From NCBI RefSeq assembly GCF_012689525.1, contig NZ_CP051515.1, positions 2,728,001-2,792,000 of the forward strand: DNA of 64,000 nt, read 5' to 3'. The number at the start of each line of letters is the position of its first letter. Position 1 is the stretch's first letter. This document shows positions 45,769 to 54,719 of the stretch, piece after piece. The notes beneath the pieces are model-generated. The model was not told where the DNA came from, did no database searches, and saw nothing but the letters and a program-made list of their open reading frames with translations. Made by a program: the position numbers and the translations under genes. The DNA comes from Paraburkholderia aromaticivorans. GTDB lineage: Bacteria; Pseudomonadota; Gammaproteobacteria; Burkholderiales; Burkholderiaceae.

Positions 45769-46716
45769 ATGACGATGCGGAATGCGACTCTGCGGCAGCT
45801 GAAGGTTTTCGAAACGGTGGCGCGCCACCTGAGCTTCTCGCGCGCCGCCGAGGAATTGCACCTCACCCAGCCGGCCGTCTCGACCCAGGTCCGGCAACTC
45901 GAAGAACATGCCGGGCTGCCGCTGTTCGAACAGCTCGGTAAAAAAATCTATCTGACGCCGGCCGGCACCGAAATGCTCCACTACAGCCGCGCGATCATCC
46001 AGCAGTTCCACGAAGTCGACGAAGCGATGAGTCAGCTCAAAGGCGTCTCCGGCGGCAAGCTGAATGTCGCGGTGATCAGCGCCGGCGACTACTTCTTTCC
46101 GCGGCTGCTGGCTGAATTCACGCGTCGCTACTCGGGCGTCGTGCTCAATCTCGCCGTGCACAATCGCGAGGAACTGCTGCATCAGCTCGCCACCAACCAG
46201 ACCGATCTCGCGGTGATGGTGCGTCCGCCCCACGAGACCGACGCGACCAACGAGCCGTTTGCACCGCACCCGTATGTGATCGTGGCGGCGCCCACGCATC
46301 CACTCGCCAACAAGCGCAACATCAAGTTCAGCCAGTTGGCGACCGAAGCGTTTATCGTGCGGGAGCGCGGTTCGGACACGTGGAATTCGATGGAAGAAGG
46401 CTTCGCCGGACGGCTTGCCAACCTCAAGATCGCCATGGAGATCAAGAGCACCGAGACGATCAAGCAGGCCGTGATCGCGGGCATGGGCATTGCCTTTCTG
46501 TCCGCGCATACCATCAGCCTCGAATTGCAACTCGGCCACCTGGTCGTGCTCGATGTCGAGAGCTTCCCGGTCATGCTCAACTGGTACGTGGTGCATCGGA
46601 AGAACAAGCGCCTGCCGCCGGTGGCGGTCGCCTTCAAACGCTTCCTGATGGAGGAAGGCGCGAATCTGATCGAGAAGATCACGCGCGTCAAGGAATTGAG
46701 CGTGTATAAGCAGTAG
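45769..46716 (+). CDS. CbbR-like LysR-family regulator
   Basis: A 315-residue LysR regulator. The HTH is LRQLKVFETVARHLSFSRAAEELHLTQPAVSTQVRQLEEHAGLPLFEQLGKKIYLTPAG, nearly identical to the CbbR group; the effector domain has ISAGDYFFPRLLAEFTRRY and IKQAVIAGMGIAFLSAHTI. In autotrophs CbbR controls carbon fixation, and related proteins regulate formate and oxalate genes. The divergent OFA transporter makes a role in C1 or oxalate metabolism the most economical reading. No ribosome site is clear at ATG 45769; the second Met (45775) is an alternative. Confidence 0.9.
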   Translation: MTMRNATLRQLKVFETVARHLSFSRAAEELHLTQPAVSTQVRQLEEHAGLPLFEQLGKKIYLTPAGTEMLHYSRAIIQQFHEVDEAMSQLKGVSGGKLNVAVISAGDYFFPRLLAEFTRRYSGVVLNLAVHNREELLHQLATNQTDLAVMVRPPHETDATNEPFAPHPYVIVAAPTHPLANKRNIKFSQLATEAFIVRERGSDTWNSMEEGFAGRLANLKIAMEIKSTETIKQAVIAGMGIAFLSAHTISLELQLGHLVVLDVESFPVMLNWYVVHRKNKRLPPVAVAFKRFLMEEGANLIEKITRVKELSVYKQ

Positions 46717-46812
46717 GCTATGGAGATCCAATGAAACTTTAACTATTGCAGATTCGTCAGGACTTCTATGCTGCAAGCGAGTTCCATCACTCGTCAGCCC
46801 AGGAGGCCGGTC

Positions 46813-47118
46813 ATGAATTACGCTTCGGTTGAGTCTCATCCCTGCGCGCACACCGCCCGTGTTGCCGCGATCCATCCCGACGACGCCCACCTGAGCGCGT
46901 ACAACGCCGCCTTCAGCGACCTCGGCCTGCGCTTCCGCTGGGACCGCGCCACCCTCGACGTGCTCAAGGAATTCAATAGCGAAGCGGCGCGGATCACCGC
47001 CTACATCGAGCGGTTTCACGCCCATCTGCATCGCGCCTATGATGCGGACTTTCTCGCTCAAATGATTCTGCACAAGAAGGCTAAGTACTTCAGCGAGTTC
47101 GCGTCGACCGGCGACTGA
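46813..47118 (+). CDS. Small helical protein of unknown function
   Basis: A 101-residue protein with a perfect AGGAGG 7 nt before ATG 46813, so it is almost certainly translated. It is rich in His and aromatic residues (HAHLHRAYDADF) and predicted helical; FSDLGLRFRWD and MILHKKAKYFSEFA are the most distinctive parts. There is no signal peptide or membrane helix. It may be a short partner of the LysR gene 96 bp upstream. I recognise no family with certainty. Confidence 0.7.
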   Translation: MNYASVESHPCAHTARVAAIHPDDAHLSAYNAAFSDLGLRFRWDRATLDVLKEFNSEAARITAYIERFHAHLHRAYDADFLAQMILHKKAKYFSEFASTGD

Positions 47119-47159
47119 GGGCAGCGGCGGGATCACGGTCCCGCGACGCGTCATACTAC

Positions 47160-47183
47160 GTGCACGCCTGAAGTTGCGTGCAC
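47160..47183. terminator. Inverted repeat between convergent genes
   Basis: Perfect 8-bp arms, GTGCACGC and GCGTGCAC, with an 8-nt loop, ending directly at the stop of the PntB-like gene. There is no T tract, so terminator activity is uncertain. Confidence 0.4.
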
Positions 47184-48095
47184 TCATAGCGTGCGCCGTG
47201 TTGTAGCGCGAGCGGGCCGGTGCCGGTCGCACGCACGTTGCCGCACTTGAGCACTCCCGCCATTGCCGCCGTTTCGACGATACGGGTAGGCCGCCGTGCG
47301 CACGCAGTCTGTTGTTACGTCGCGCAGCATCCAGGCCTGCTCTTCCCCACCGCGCCATTCGATTCGCGCCAACAGCCCGTGCTTGCCTATCGTCAGGCTA
47401 TGGCAACGTGCGGCAAAGGCGAGCGCGCTTGAATCGTGACCATGCTCGTGGCTGTCGGAATACTCGCGACTGAGCATGAGATGCACGCCCATCGCACAAG
47501 CCAGCGCGCTCATCGCGAGGAGCGCGGCGAGTCCGAATGGCTGCGCCGGTTCCGTCACGAATCCATAGCCGAGCCAACCACATAGCACTAACGCAAACAG
47601 GTTGACGATGCCGTGCCCCGGACGCGCCACCACGCCGAGTTGCAACGCACCGCGCAGTTTGCAGAACGCAATGGCCGAGGTGGCAAAGATCAACGCGCCG
47701 ATGAACACGGCGGCATAGAGTTCGACGCGCTCGACAGTCGCCTGCGCCGCCGACGACAGATAACGCGCGAAGCCGCCCGACATGACAGCGAGCCCCATGC
47801 TGCTGCCCAACAGCGCAACGAGGCGCGGGCGCCGCGTCAAGTTGCGCCGGCGCACCAGCGACGCGCCGAGCACCGCGCCCGCCACCGCGGCGCCGACCAC
47901 GCCGTCGCTCGCGCCCATGCCGGCTGCGAAAAGGCCCGCGAGCGCGGCGGCCAAGGCCCCGGCGTGCCAGTCAGGACGGCGCTTCGCTCGCCGTTCGAGC
48001 GACAGTTGCCCGACTGCGGCAAGCGCAACGGCCAACACCGAAGCAAACACCACTGCCAGCGAACACCAGACGGTACTGTCATACGCTAGCGGCAT
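47184..48095 (-). CDS. PntB-like membrane protein lacking the NADP domain
   Basis: A 303-residue membrane protein whose first 215 residues match the membrane part of the beta subunit of proton-translocating transhydrogenase: RPRLVALLGSSMGLAVMSGG aligns with [20 protein letters not shown] of PntB; VELYAAVFIGALIFATSAIAFCKL and LLAMSALACAMGVHLML match later helices. PntB then continues with [21 protein letters not shown] and the NADP-binding domain; both are absent, replaced by a polar tail of about 85 residues that I cannot place. GGAGGAG before ATG 48095 suggests real translation. It may be a degenerate copy or a repurposed helix bundle. Confidence 0.65.
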   Translation of the reverse strand: MPLAYDSTVWCSLAVVFASVLAVALAAVGQLSLERRAKRRPDWHAGALAAALAGLFAAGMGASDGVVGAAVAGAVLGASLVRRRNLTRRPRLVALLGSSMGLAVMSGGFARYLSSAAQATVERVELYAAVFIGALIFATSAIAFCKLRGALQLGVVARPGHGIVNLFALVLCGWLGYGFVTEPAQPFGLAALLAMSALACAMGVHLMLSREYSDSHEHGHDSSALAFAARCHSLTIGKHGLLARIEWRGGEEQAWMLRDVTTDCVRTAAYPYRRNGGNGGSAQVRQRACDRHRPARATTRRTL

Positions 48096-48159
48096 GCGTG
48101 CTCCTCCGTACCGGAATGCTTGGGCGCGATCCTAACGGATCGCGCAATCGGTCAACCGT

Positions 48160-48978
48160 TCAGACAGCGCCCGCCACGACCGGCTCCGCGCCCGCTGCGG
48201 CGCCCGCGCGCGCGGCGCTCAAGGTATTGCTCAGCGTGCCGATTCCGTCGACCGTGACCGTTACTGTCGCGCCATCCTTGATCGAACCGACGCCGACCGA
48301 CGTGCCGCACGCGATCACATCGCCCGGCTCGAGCGTGAGATCCTGCGAGATCAGACTCACCTGCTCGGCGGGCGAGAAAACCATGTCGGCGAGCGGATAG
48401 TTCTGCCGCTCCACGCCATCGAGCATCGTGACAAGACGCGCTTGCTGCCAGTCGAAACCGGAGACGATCGCCGGTCCGATACAGCAGAACGTGTCGAAGC
48501 CCTTCGCGCGGCACCATTGCGGAAAGTGCGGATTCTCGTTCAACAGATCGGCAGCGGTGACGTCGTTGACGAGCGTGTAGCCGAAAATCGCTTCGGCCGC
48601 CTCTTCGACACTCGCATCGCGGCAGCGCCGTCCGATCACAATGCCGAGTTCGCCTTCGTAGACGATCTTGCCCGCATAGCTGAGCGGCCGCCTGATCGGC
48701 TCACCCGAGCCGATCACCGAACCCGCGGGCTTCAACAGAAAAAGCGGGTGTGCAGGCACCGGTTTGTCGAGCTTCGCCGCCAGCGCGTGATAATTGTTCC
48801 ACAGCGCGACGACCTTGCCGGGCGCGCACGGCGCGAGCGGCGTCAGCGCGCGCGTCGACAGCACGGCGCCGGTCGGCACCGGGTGTTCCAGACCTTCATA
48901 CTCGTGCAGATAGCCACCTTCCACACGGCCGAACACGACGCCGCCGTCGCTCGACATGAACCGCATCCATGTATCCAT
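48160..48978 (-). CDS. Fumarylacetoacetate hydrolase (FAH) family protein
   Basis: A 272-residue FAH-superfamily enzyme, which cleaves C-C bonds or decarboxylates/tautomerises beta-keto acids with a Mg ion. The metal site is YEGELGIVIGRRCRDAS, preceded by PLSYAGKIVYEGE; GYTLVNDVTAADLL and GDVIACGTSVGVG are further family landmarks. It starts 29 bp after frc and shares its strand, so the two are probably one transcript. GGGAG lies before the ATG. Oxaloacetate decarboxylase-like activity is one possibility that would suit a C2-C4 dicarboxylate context; this is inference. Confidence 0.85.
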   Translation of the reverse strand: MDTWMRFMSSDGGVVFGRVEGGYLHEYEGLEHPVPTGAVLSTRALTPLAPCAPGKVVALWNNYHALAAKLDKPVPAHPLFLLKPAGSVIGSGEPIRRPLSYAGKIVYEGELGIVIGRRCRDASVEEAAEAIFGYTLVNDVTAADLLNENPHFPQWCRAKGFDTFCCIGPAIVSGFDWQQARLVTMLDGVERQNYPLADMVFSPAEQVSLISQDLTLEPGDVIACGTSVGVGSIKDGATVTVTVDGIGTLSNTLSAARAGAAAGAEPVVAGAV

Positions 48979-49007
48979 ACGTCGCTCCCTGTTTACCTGG
49001 ATTGGGC

Positions 49008-50255
49008 CTAGATCGCGCCGGCAGTGCGCAATGCACTGACCTGCTCAGGCGAATAGCCCAGTTCGGCCATGACTTCGTCGGTGTGCTCACCCAGCAACGG
49101 CGAGCGCGTGACCTCGGTCGGACTGTCGGACAGTTTGATAGGATTGCCAACCGTCAGATACTTGCCGCGAGTCGGATGATCCACTTCGACAATCGTGCCG
49201 GTTTTGCGCAGTGACGGTTCTTCGGCGATTTCCTTCATCGACAGAATCGGGCCGCACGGAATGTCGTACTTGTTCAGAATCTGCATGGCCTCGAACTTGG
49301 ACTTCGTCATGGTCCAGCGCTCGATCTCGGCGAAGATGTCCTTCAGGTGCGGCAAACGCGCGGCGGGCGTCGCGTAATCGGGATCCGTGGCCCACTCTTC
49401 CTTGCCGATCACGTTGCAGATCTTCGCCCACACCGGCGCCTGCGTGATGAAGTAGATATAGGCGTTGGGGTCCGTTTCCCAGCCCTTGCACTTCAGGATC
49501 CAGCCCGGCTGACCGCCGCCCGACGCATTGCCCGCGCGCGGCACCGCTTCGCCGAACTCTCCGTTCGGATATTGCGGATACTCTTTCATCACGCCGGTGC
49601 GTTCGAGCCGCTGCTGGTCGCGCAACTTTACGCGGCACAGGTTGAGCACGCCGTCCTGCATCGCGGCGAGTACGCGCTGGCCGCGTCCGCTGTGTGTGCG
49701 CTGATAGAGCGCCGTGACGATGCCGAGCGCCAGATGCAAGCCGGTGCCGCTGTCGCCGATCTGCGCGCCTGTCACGACCGGCGGGCCGTCGTCGAAGCCG
49801 GTGGTCGAAGCCGCGCCGCCCGCACATTGCGCGACGTTCTCGTAGACCTTGCAGTCCTCGTACGGCCCAGGACCGAAGCCCTTCACCGACGCGACGATCA
49901 TGCGCGGATTCAACTCCTGAATCCGCTCCCACGTGAAGCCCATACGGTCCAGCGCGCCCGGTGCGAAGTTCTCTACCAGCACGTCGCATTTCTGGATCAG
50001 CGCCTCAAGCACCTGCTTGCCTTCGGGGTTCTTCGTATCGATCGTGACGGAACGCTTGTTGTGGTTGAGCATCGTGAAGTAGAGGCTGTCCACATCGGGA
50101 ATATCACGCAACTGCTCACGCGTGATGTCTCCCGCGCCCGCCCGCTCCACCTTGATGACATCCGCGCCGAACCATGCAAGCAGTTGCGTGCAGGTGGGCC
50201 CGGATTGCACATGCGTGAAGTCGAGAATGCGCACACCGTCGAGTGCTTTGCTCAT
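49008..50255 (-). CDS. frc: Formyl-CoA:oxalate CoA-transferase
   Basis: A 415-residue class III CoA-transferase. It closely follows E. coli Frc (YfdW) along its length: [44 protein letters not shown], the catalytic Asp168 in [27 protein letters not shown], the glycine loop SGGGQPGW and [16 protein letters not shown]. The enzyme moves CoA from formyl-CoA to oxalate. The oxalyl-CoA decarboxylase (oxc) that normally partners it is absent from the window. A GGAG lies before the ATG, and a 388-bp leader region separates it from the gntR gene. Confidence 0.92.
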   Translation of the reverse strand: MSKALDGVRILDFTHVQSGPTCTQLLAWFGADVIKVERAGAGDITREQLRDIPDVDSLYFTMLNHNKRSVTIDTKNPEGKQVLEALIQKCDVLVENFAPGALDRMGFTWERIQELNPRMIVASVKGFGPGPYEDCKVYENVAQCAGGAASTTGFDDGPPVVTGAQIGDSGTGLHLALGIVTALYQRTHSGRGQRVLAAMQDGVLNLCRVKLRDQQRLERTGVMKEYPQYPNGEFGEAVPRAGNASGGGQPGWILKCKGWETDPNAYIYFITQAPVWAKICNVIGKEEWATDPDYATPAARLPHLKDIFAEIERWTMTKSKFEAMQILNKYDIPCGPILSMKEIAEEPSLRKTGTIVEVDHPTRGKYLTVGNPIKLSDSPTEVTRSPLLGEHTDEVMAELGYSPEQVSALRTAGAI

Positions 50256-50643
50256 GTCCTGTCTCCTGTGTCGACCAGGGCTTGCGCTTTAGCGCTTTAC
50301 TCTGGTCACAAGCAACGTAGTTGTTGAAAGGGCGTCTACTTGTAATTTCCTGGCAAATTCCGGTGCGTTCTCCGCCGCACTGGCTGTGCGACCTGTCTTC
50401 GCGGCAAAAAACGTTGGCGCTGTCGCTCGGTGCGAGGGAAACACCGCCACCGGATTTCGGTTCGCGTCTTTTGATATATCACATACCATATTTCTTAGAC
50501 CGTCAAGCGAGGTTTATCCCGCACTGCTCGTGAAGCCACGCGCCGTCTGCGTTCGACGCAAACAAAAAAGGCCCGCGGCGTCTCCACCGCGGGCCCTTCT
50601 TGTCCAACTCGCCCATCAAACGCCGCCTAAGCAGGCAGCCGTG
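50256..50643. promoter_or_regulatory. Leader region between frc and gntR
   Basis: 388 bp on the minus-strand path from gntR to frc. It holds the gntR terminator and two small palindromes, CAACGTAGTTG at 50313-50323 and TGATATATCA at 50472-50481. A related TGATATAC (reverse strand) lies upstream of gntR near 51638. They may be GntR operators, but the evidence is thin. Confidence 0.35.
50564..50595 (-). terminator. Intrinsic terminator after gntR
   Basis: Perfect 9-bp stem, GGCCCGCGG at 50570-50578 and CCGCGGGCC at 50587-50595, with an A6 run at 50564-50569 that becomes T6 on the minus strand. It stops gntR transcription before frc. Confidence 0.82.
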
Positions 50644-51363
50644 TCAGTCCAGAAAATCGCAATTCGCCTCGACGAACGCGGCCAGATCCAGCGAATGCTG
50701 ACGCGTGAGACGCTCGGCCAGTTCGGTATCGCGCTGCTCCAGCGCCTCGATAATGCGCAGATGGTCGACGATCGAGCGCGACGCGCGGTCACTCTGCGAA
50801 ATGGTCATGCGGCGAATCGCGCGCACGTGGATGAAGATGTTCTTGATCGTGTCGAGAATGATCTGCGACTTGGACAACTCGACGATCGCCTGGTGAAACG
50901 CGATGTTGGCGTCCGAATACTCGGCGATGTGCTCAGCCGGCGTCGCGTCGCGGAAGTTGTCGAACATGTGGCGCAGACGGGCGATTTCCTCGTCCGTGGC
51001 GTGCAGCGTGGCAAGACGCGCCGCCATGCTTTCGAGCGCGGCCCACATCTGGATCATCTCGACGATTTCACGCTTGCTCTTGCGCACGATATAGATGCCG
51101 CGCCGCGGCACCATGCGCAGAAAACCTTCCTGTTCGAGCAACGTCATGGCCTCGCGCACCGGCGTGCGGCTGACGCCGAGCGACTCGCTCAGCACCCGCT
51201 CGTCGAGACGGATTTCTTCACGGTTCTGGTAGATGTCCGCGTCGGCAATGGCCTGGCGGAGCATCGCATACGCCTGATCGCGCAAGCTCGCGCTCGCGCC
51301 GATCGGCTGCAATGACAACGTCAACGGTGTGGCCACTGCTTCAGTTCGAAGTTCTGACGACAT
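50644..51363 (-). CDS. GntR-family (FadR/FCD subfamily) regulator
   Basis: A 239-residue regulator. The winged HTH has RDQAYAMLRQAIADADI, LDERVLSESLGVSRTPVREAMTLLEQEGFL and PRRGIYIV, the FadR-type signature. The C-terminal FCD all-helical domain contains the metal-binding positions in SDANIAFHQAIVELS and the late His in DHLRIIEAL. FCD regulators usually sense small carboxylates. Its strand and place directly upstream of frc and the FAH gene make these the probable targets. A terminator separates it from frc, so frc has its own promoter. Confidence 0.88.
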   Translation of the reverse strand: MSSELRTEAVATPLTLSLQPIGASASLRDQAYAMLRQAIADADIYQNREEIRLDERVLSESLGVSRTPVREAMTLLEQEGFLRMVPRRGIYIVRKSKREIVEMIQMWAALESMAARLATLHATDEEIARLRHMFDNFRDATPAEHIAEYSDANIAFHQAIVELSKSQIILDTIKNIFIHVRAIRRMTISQSDRASRSIVDHLRIIEALEQRDTELAERLTRQHSLDLAAFVEANCDFLD

Positions 51364-51559
51364 TCATCGCCTCTTGTTGAACATGCGCACGATACGGTCT
51401 TGCCACAGCCGCGCGTTGCTCGCCCAGACCGACGAAGCGGCCATGTTGCGCTGCAAGCTGCGCGACCGGCTGCGGAACCCAGCGAGTCAACAGCACAGTC
51501 GCGGCAGAGCCTAAACCGACAACACCAACCGCGAGCAGCGAGAGAGGAACAACTTCCAT
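51341..51559 (-). CDS. Possible small membrane protein upstream of gntR
   Basis: A 72-residue frame from ATG 51559 with GGAG 7 nt upstream, overlapping the start of gntR by 23 bp. The N-terminus holds one hydrophobic helix (PLSLLAVGVVGLGSAATVLL), and the rest is basic and Gln/Ala-rich. The ribosome site and the overlap suggest a coupled leader gene, but coding evidence is limited, and a second frame (51321-51596) overlaps it. Confidence 0.4.
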   Translation of the reverse strand: MEVVPLSLLAVGVVGLGSAATVLLTRWVPQPVAQLAAQHGRFVGLGEQRAAVARPYRAHVQQEAMNVVRTSN

Positions 51560-52014
51560 TTGTAACTCCGAATGATTGAGTGAACGAATGACTCAATCAT
51601 ATGCTGCAATGCCGCAAACATCAATATTCTGTATGTAGTATATCAGACGATGTTGTTTTTAGGACTACTCCCTCACGGTAGCACGGGCTGCTCCCGGGTG
51701 GTTTATCGCAATGCGCGAGCGCGCGACACCCGGTGTAAACGCCCAAAACGCGCGCTATGCGCGCAGTCGCGTATGATGATCGCGCAATTGAAGCGCATGC
51801 GGATTGTGGGATCGACTCCTTCGGTGAAGCAGCTACAGGTCGCCTTGCTGACGTTCATCCGTTGCCGGCCGTGCCACATTTGCCTTAAACGCCGCTGAGT
51901 GGCCCTGTCGGTTCCTTATCGCCGGCCAATGTAGCCGACTCACGCCCCAGCCCTTCCACGCAACGAACTGCCCGGATTCTCGAAGCTACCTCTGTACCAT
52001 GACGAACAGAGACG
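51560..52014. other. Intergenic region with no recognised gene
   Basis: 455 bp. The left part is AT-rich and probably carries the promoter for the gntR unit. The middle has GCGCG-rich short repeats around 51745-51790. An 82-residue plus-strand frame (51650-51898) has no ribosome site and odd composition, so it is not called. Confidence 0.6.
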
Positions 52015-52872
52015 TCACCGTTGGTCGTAGTGATAAACGCCCCGACCGGTTTTGCGCCCCAGATGACCAGCTGCTACCAGCTCCCGCAACAGCTGACAGG
52101 CGCGATACTTCGAGTCGCCGAAGTCCTTCAAGAAAACATCGAGGACCGACAGACAGACGTCCAACCCGATCAGGTCGGCGAGCGCCAGAGGGCCGATAGG
52201 GTGATTTGCGCCGAGGCGCATCCCGGCGTCGATCTCCTCAGCCGTAGCAACGCCTTCGGGCAGCACAAAGAACGCCTCGTTGATCATCGGCACGAGGATG
52301 CGGTTCACCACGAAGCCCGGGGAGTTCTTCACGCCGATCGGAGACTTGTCCAGCCGCACCGTCAACTTGCGCACTGCTTCAACAATGGCAGCGCTCGTCT
52401 GGACGCCGCGAATGATTTCGACCAGCGGCAATAGCGGCACCGGATTGAAAAAGTGCATGCCGATAAAGCGCGACGAATCGGCGAGTGCACTCCCGAGCGC
52501 CGTGATCGAGATCGACGAGGTGTTCGATGCGATGATTGCATCGGGCCGCACCACGGATTAGATCTGACGCAGGATGCGGATTTTAAGCTCCGAGTTTTCC
52601 GTCGCCGCTTCGATCACGAAATCGACGGCCGCGAGCCGTTGATAGTCGGTAGAAGTTTCAATACGCGACAGAGCGGCCTCGCGCACCGCTGCGTCCAGCT
52701 TGCCCTTCGCGACCAGCCGCTCGAGGCTGCCGGCCAATGTGGCGACACCCTTCGCGAGCGCTTCTTCTGTGACATCGATCAAAACCGTCTCCAGCCCGGC
52801 GACTGCCGCAACTTGAGCGATGCCGTTGCCCATCGTGCCAGCGCCGATGATCCCAATGGAGTTGATTGTCAT
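52015..52872 (-). pseudogene. hbd: 3-hydroxyacyl-CoA dehydrogenase interrupted by one nonsense codon
   Basis: A full-length (about 285 codons) 3-hydroxybutyryl/hydroxyacyl-CoA dehydrogenase frame. The NAD-binding motif is GIIGAGTMGNGIAQVA; the catalytic region is FIGMHFFNPVPLLPLVEII with its His; the C-terminal domain has SPGFVVNRILVPMINEA and GANHPIGPLALADLIGLD. One in-frame TAA at 52558-52560 splits it after LRQI; a single base change (GAA to TAA) would explain it. The two halves read in one frame with no other lesion, so inactivation is recent or a sequencing error. The gene would have been the oxidation step of the operon. Confidence 0.85.
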
Positions 52873-53027
52873 GGCTATTCCTGTTTAGCGACGCAACGTA
52901 AGGCTTCCGCCAAACGTTCCAATTGCGGTGCGCACACCGCTGACAACGACGACTTCTCTTTGCACCTGACACTCCTTCATTCACGGAAGCGCACGCCCAC
53001 TGCAGCTCGCTTGCCTCACGCGACACG

Positions 53028-54719
53028 TTACATATTCGGATAGTTCGGACCGCCGCCGCCTTCGGGCGTGACCCACACGATGTTCTGCGTCGGATCCTTG
53101 ATGTCGCAGGTCTTGCAGTGCACGCAGTTCTGCGCGTTGATTTGCAGGCGATCTTCGTTTGCCTCGTGTTTCACGAATTCATAGACGCCTGCTGGACAAA
53201 AACGCGCTTCTGCGCCCGCATAGGTTTGCAGATTGATTGCGATCGGAACGCCTGCGTCCTTCAGCGTCAGATGCGCGGGCTGGTTCTCTTCGTGATTCGT
53301 GTTCGAGATGAACACTGAAGACAACCGGTCGAACGTCAGCTTGCCATCCGGCTTCGGATACGTGATCGGCTTGCATTGCGATGCGGGCTTGAGCATCTCG
53401 TGATCTGAATGCTGGTGATGCAGCGTCCATGGCACATTGCCGCCCAGCAGCTTCTGCTCGATGCCGACCATCAGGGTGCCGAGGTACAGGCCCTTGCTCA
53501 TCCACTGCTTGAAGTTGCGTGCACGGTGCAGTTCCGTGTGCAGCCACGAGGTCTTGAAGCTCTCCGGATAAGCGGTCAGTTCATCGCTGGTGCGTCCTGC
53601 CTGTACGGCTTCAAAAGCCGCTTCTGCAGCCAGCATGCCGGTCTTGATCGCCGCATGCGAACCCTTGATCCGCGACGCGTTCAGGAAGCCTGCATCGTCG
53701 CCGACCAGCGCGCCGCCCGGAAACACCAGCTTCGGCAGCGACATCAGGCCACCGGCCGTGATCGCCCGCGCGCCATACGACACGCGTTTACCGCCTTCGA
53801 GAATCGCGCGGATCGCGGGATGCGTCTTGTAGCGCTGGAATTCCTCGAACGGCGACAGATACGGGTTCGTGTAACCGAGGCCTACCACGAAGCCGACCAC
53901 CACCTGGTTGTTATCCATGTGATAGAGGAACGAACCGCCGTAGGTGTCTTTCTCCAGCGGCCAGCCGGCCGTGTGCATGACCAGACCCGGCTTGTGCTTC
54001 GACGGATCGATTTCCCACAGTTCCTTGATGCCGATGCCGTAGACCTGCGGATCGGCGCCTTCGCGCAGCTTGAATTTATCGTTCAGTTGACGGCCGAGAT
54101 GCCCACGCGCGCCTTCGCAGAAAAGCGTGTATTTCGCGTGCAACTCCATGCCGAGCTGGAAGTTCTCGGTCGGCTCGCCGTCCTTGCCGATACCGAGGTT
54201 GCCGGTTGCGACGCCCTTCACCGAGCCGTCGTCGTTGTACAGCACTTCAGCGGCCGGAAAGCCCGGGAAAATCTCTACGCCCAGCGCCTCGGCCTGCTGA
54301 CCCAGCCAGCGCGTGACATTCGCGAGGCTGATCACGTAGTTGCCGTGATTCTTGAAATTGTCCGGTAACGCCCAGGTCGGCACGCTCTTCGAACCGGTTT
54401 CGGTCAGGAACAGGAATTTGTCCTCGGTCACGTCCACCGCCAGCGGCGCGCCTTTTTCCTTCCAGTCCGGAATCAGTTCATTCAAGGCACGCGGGTCCAT
54501 CACCGCGCCCGACAGGATATGCGCTCCCACTTCCGAGCCTTTTTCGAGCACGCACACGCCGATCTCGACGCCTTTCTCCGCCGCTCGTTGCTTCAGGCGG
54601 ATCGCTGCGGCAAGTCCCGCCGGGCCGCCGCCGACGATCACGACGTCGTATTCCATCGACTCGCGTGGGCCGTACTGCTCGATGAGAAGTGACATGTTCA
54701 TTATTTCTTGCCCTGCCAT
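53028..54719 (-). CDS. Electron transfer flavoprotein-ubiquinone oxidoreductase
   Basis: A 563-residue membrane-associated flavoprotein that passes electrons from ETF to the quinone pool. The FAD motif DVVIVGGGPAGLAAAIRLK lies at about 25-43; GAHILSGAVMDPRAL and GGSFLYHMDNNQVVVGFVVGLGY are family hallmarks. The C-terminal 4Fe-4S domain has CPAGVYEF and NCVHCKTCDIKDP, giving the four Cys ligands. The start ATG 54719 overlaps the acyl-CoA dehydrogenase stop; internal Met codons 6 and 8 residues on are alternatives. Its presence here gives the operon a complete route from acyl-CoA to ubiquinone. Confidence 0.93.
   Translation of the reverse strand: MAGQEIMNMSLLIEQYGPRESMEYDVVIVGGGPAGLAAAIRLKQRAAEKGVEIGVCVLEKGSEVGAHILSGAVMDPRALNELIPDWKEKGAPLAVDVTEDKFLFLTETGSKSVPTWALPDNFKNHGNYVISLANVTRWLGQQAEALGVEIFPGFPAAEVLYNDDGSVKGVATGNLGIGKDGEPTENFQLGMELHAKYTLFCEGARGHLGRQLNDKFKLREGADPQVYGIGIKELWEIDPSKHKPGLVMHTAGWPLEKDTYGGSFLYHMDNNQVVVGFVVGLGYTNPYLSPFEEFQRYKTHPAIRAILEGGKRVSYGARAITAGGLMSLPKLVFPGGALVGDDAGFLNASRIKGSHAAIKTGMLAAEAAFEAVQAGRTSDELTAYPESFKTSWLHTELHRARNFKQWMSKGLYLGTLMVGIEQKLLGGNVPWTLHHQHSDHEMLKPASQCKPITYPKPDGKLTFDRLSSVFISNTNHEENQPAHLTLKDAGVPIAINLQTYAGAEARFCPAGVYEFVKHEANEDRLQINAQNCVHCKTCDIKDPTQNIVWVTPEGGGGPNYPNM

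Noticed and set aside
51650..51898. 82-residue plus-strand frame in the gap before hbd
   Set aside because: No ribosome site, Cys/Arg-rich, no family.
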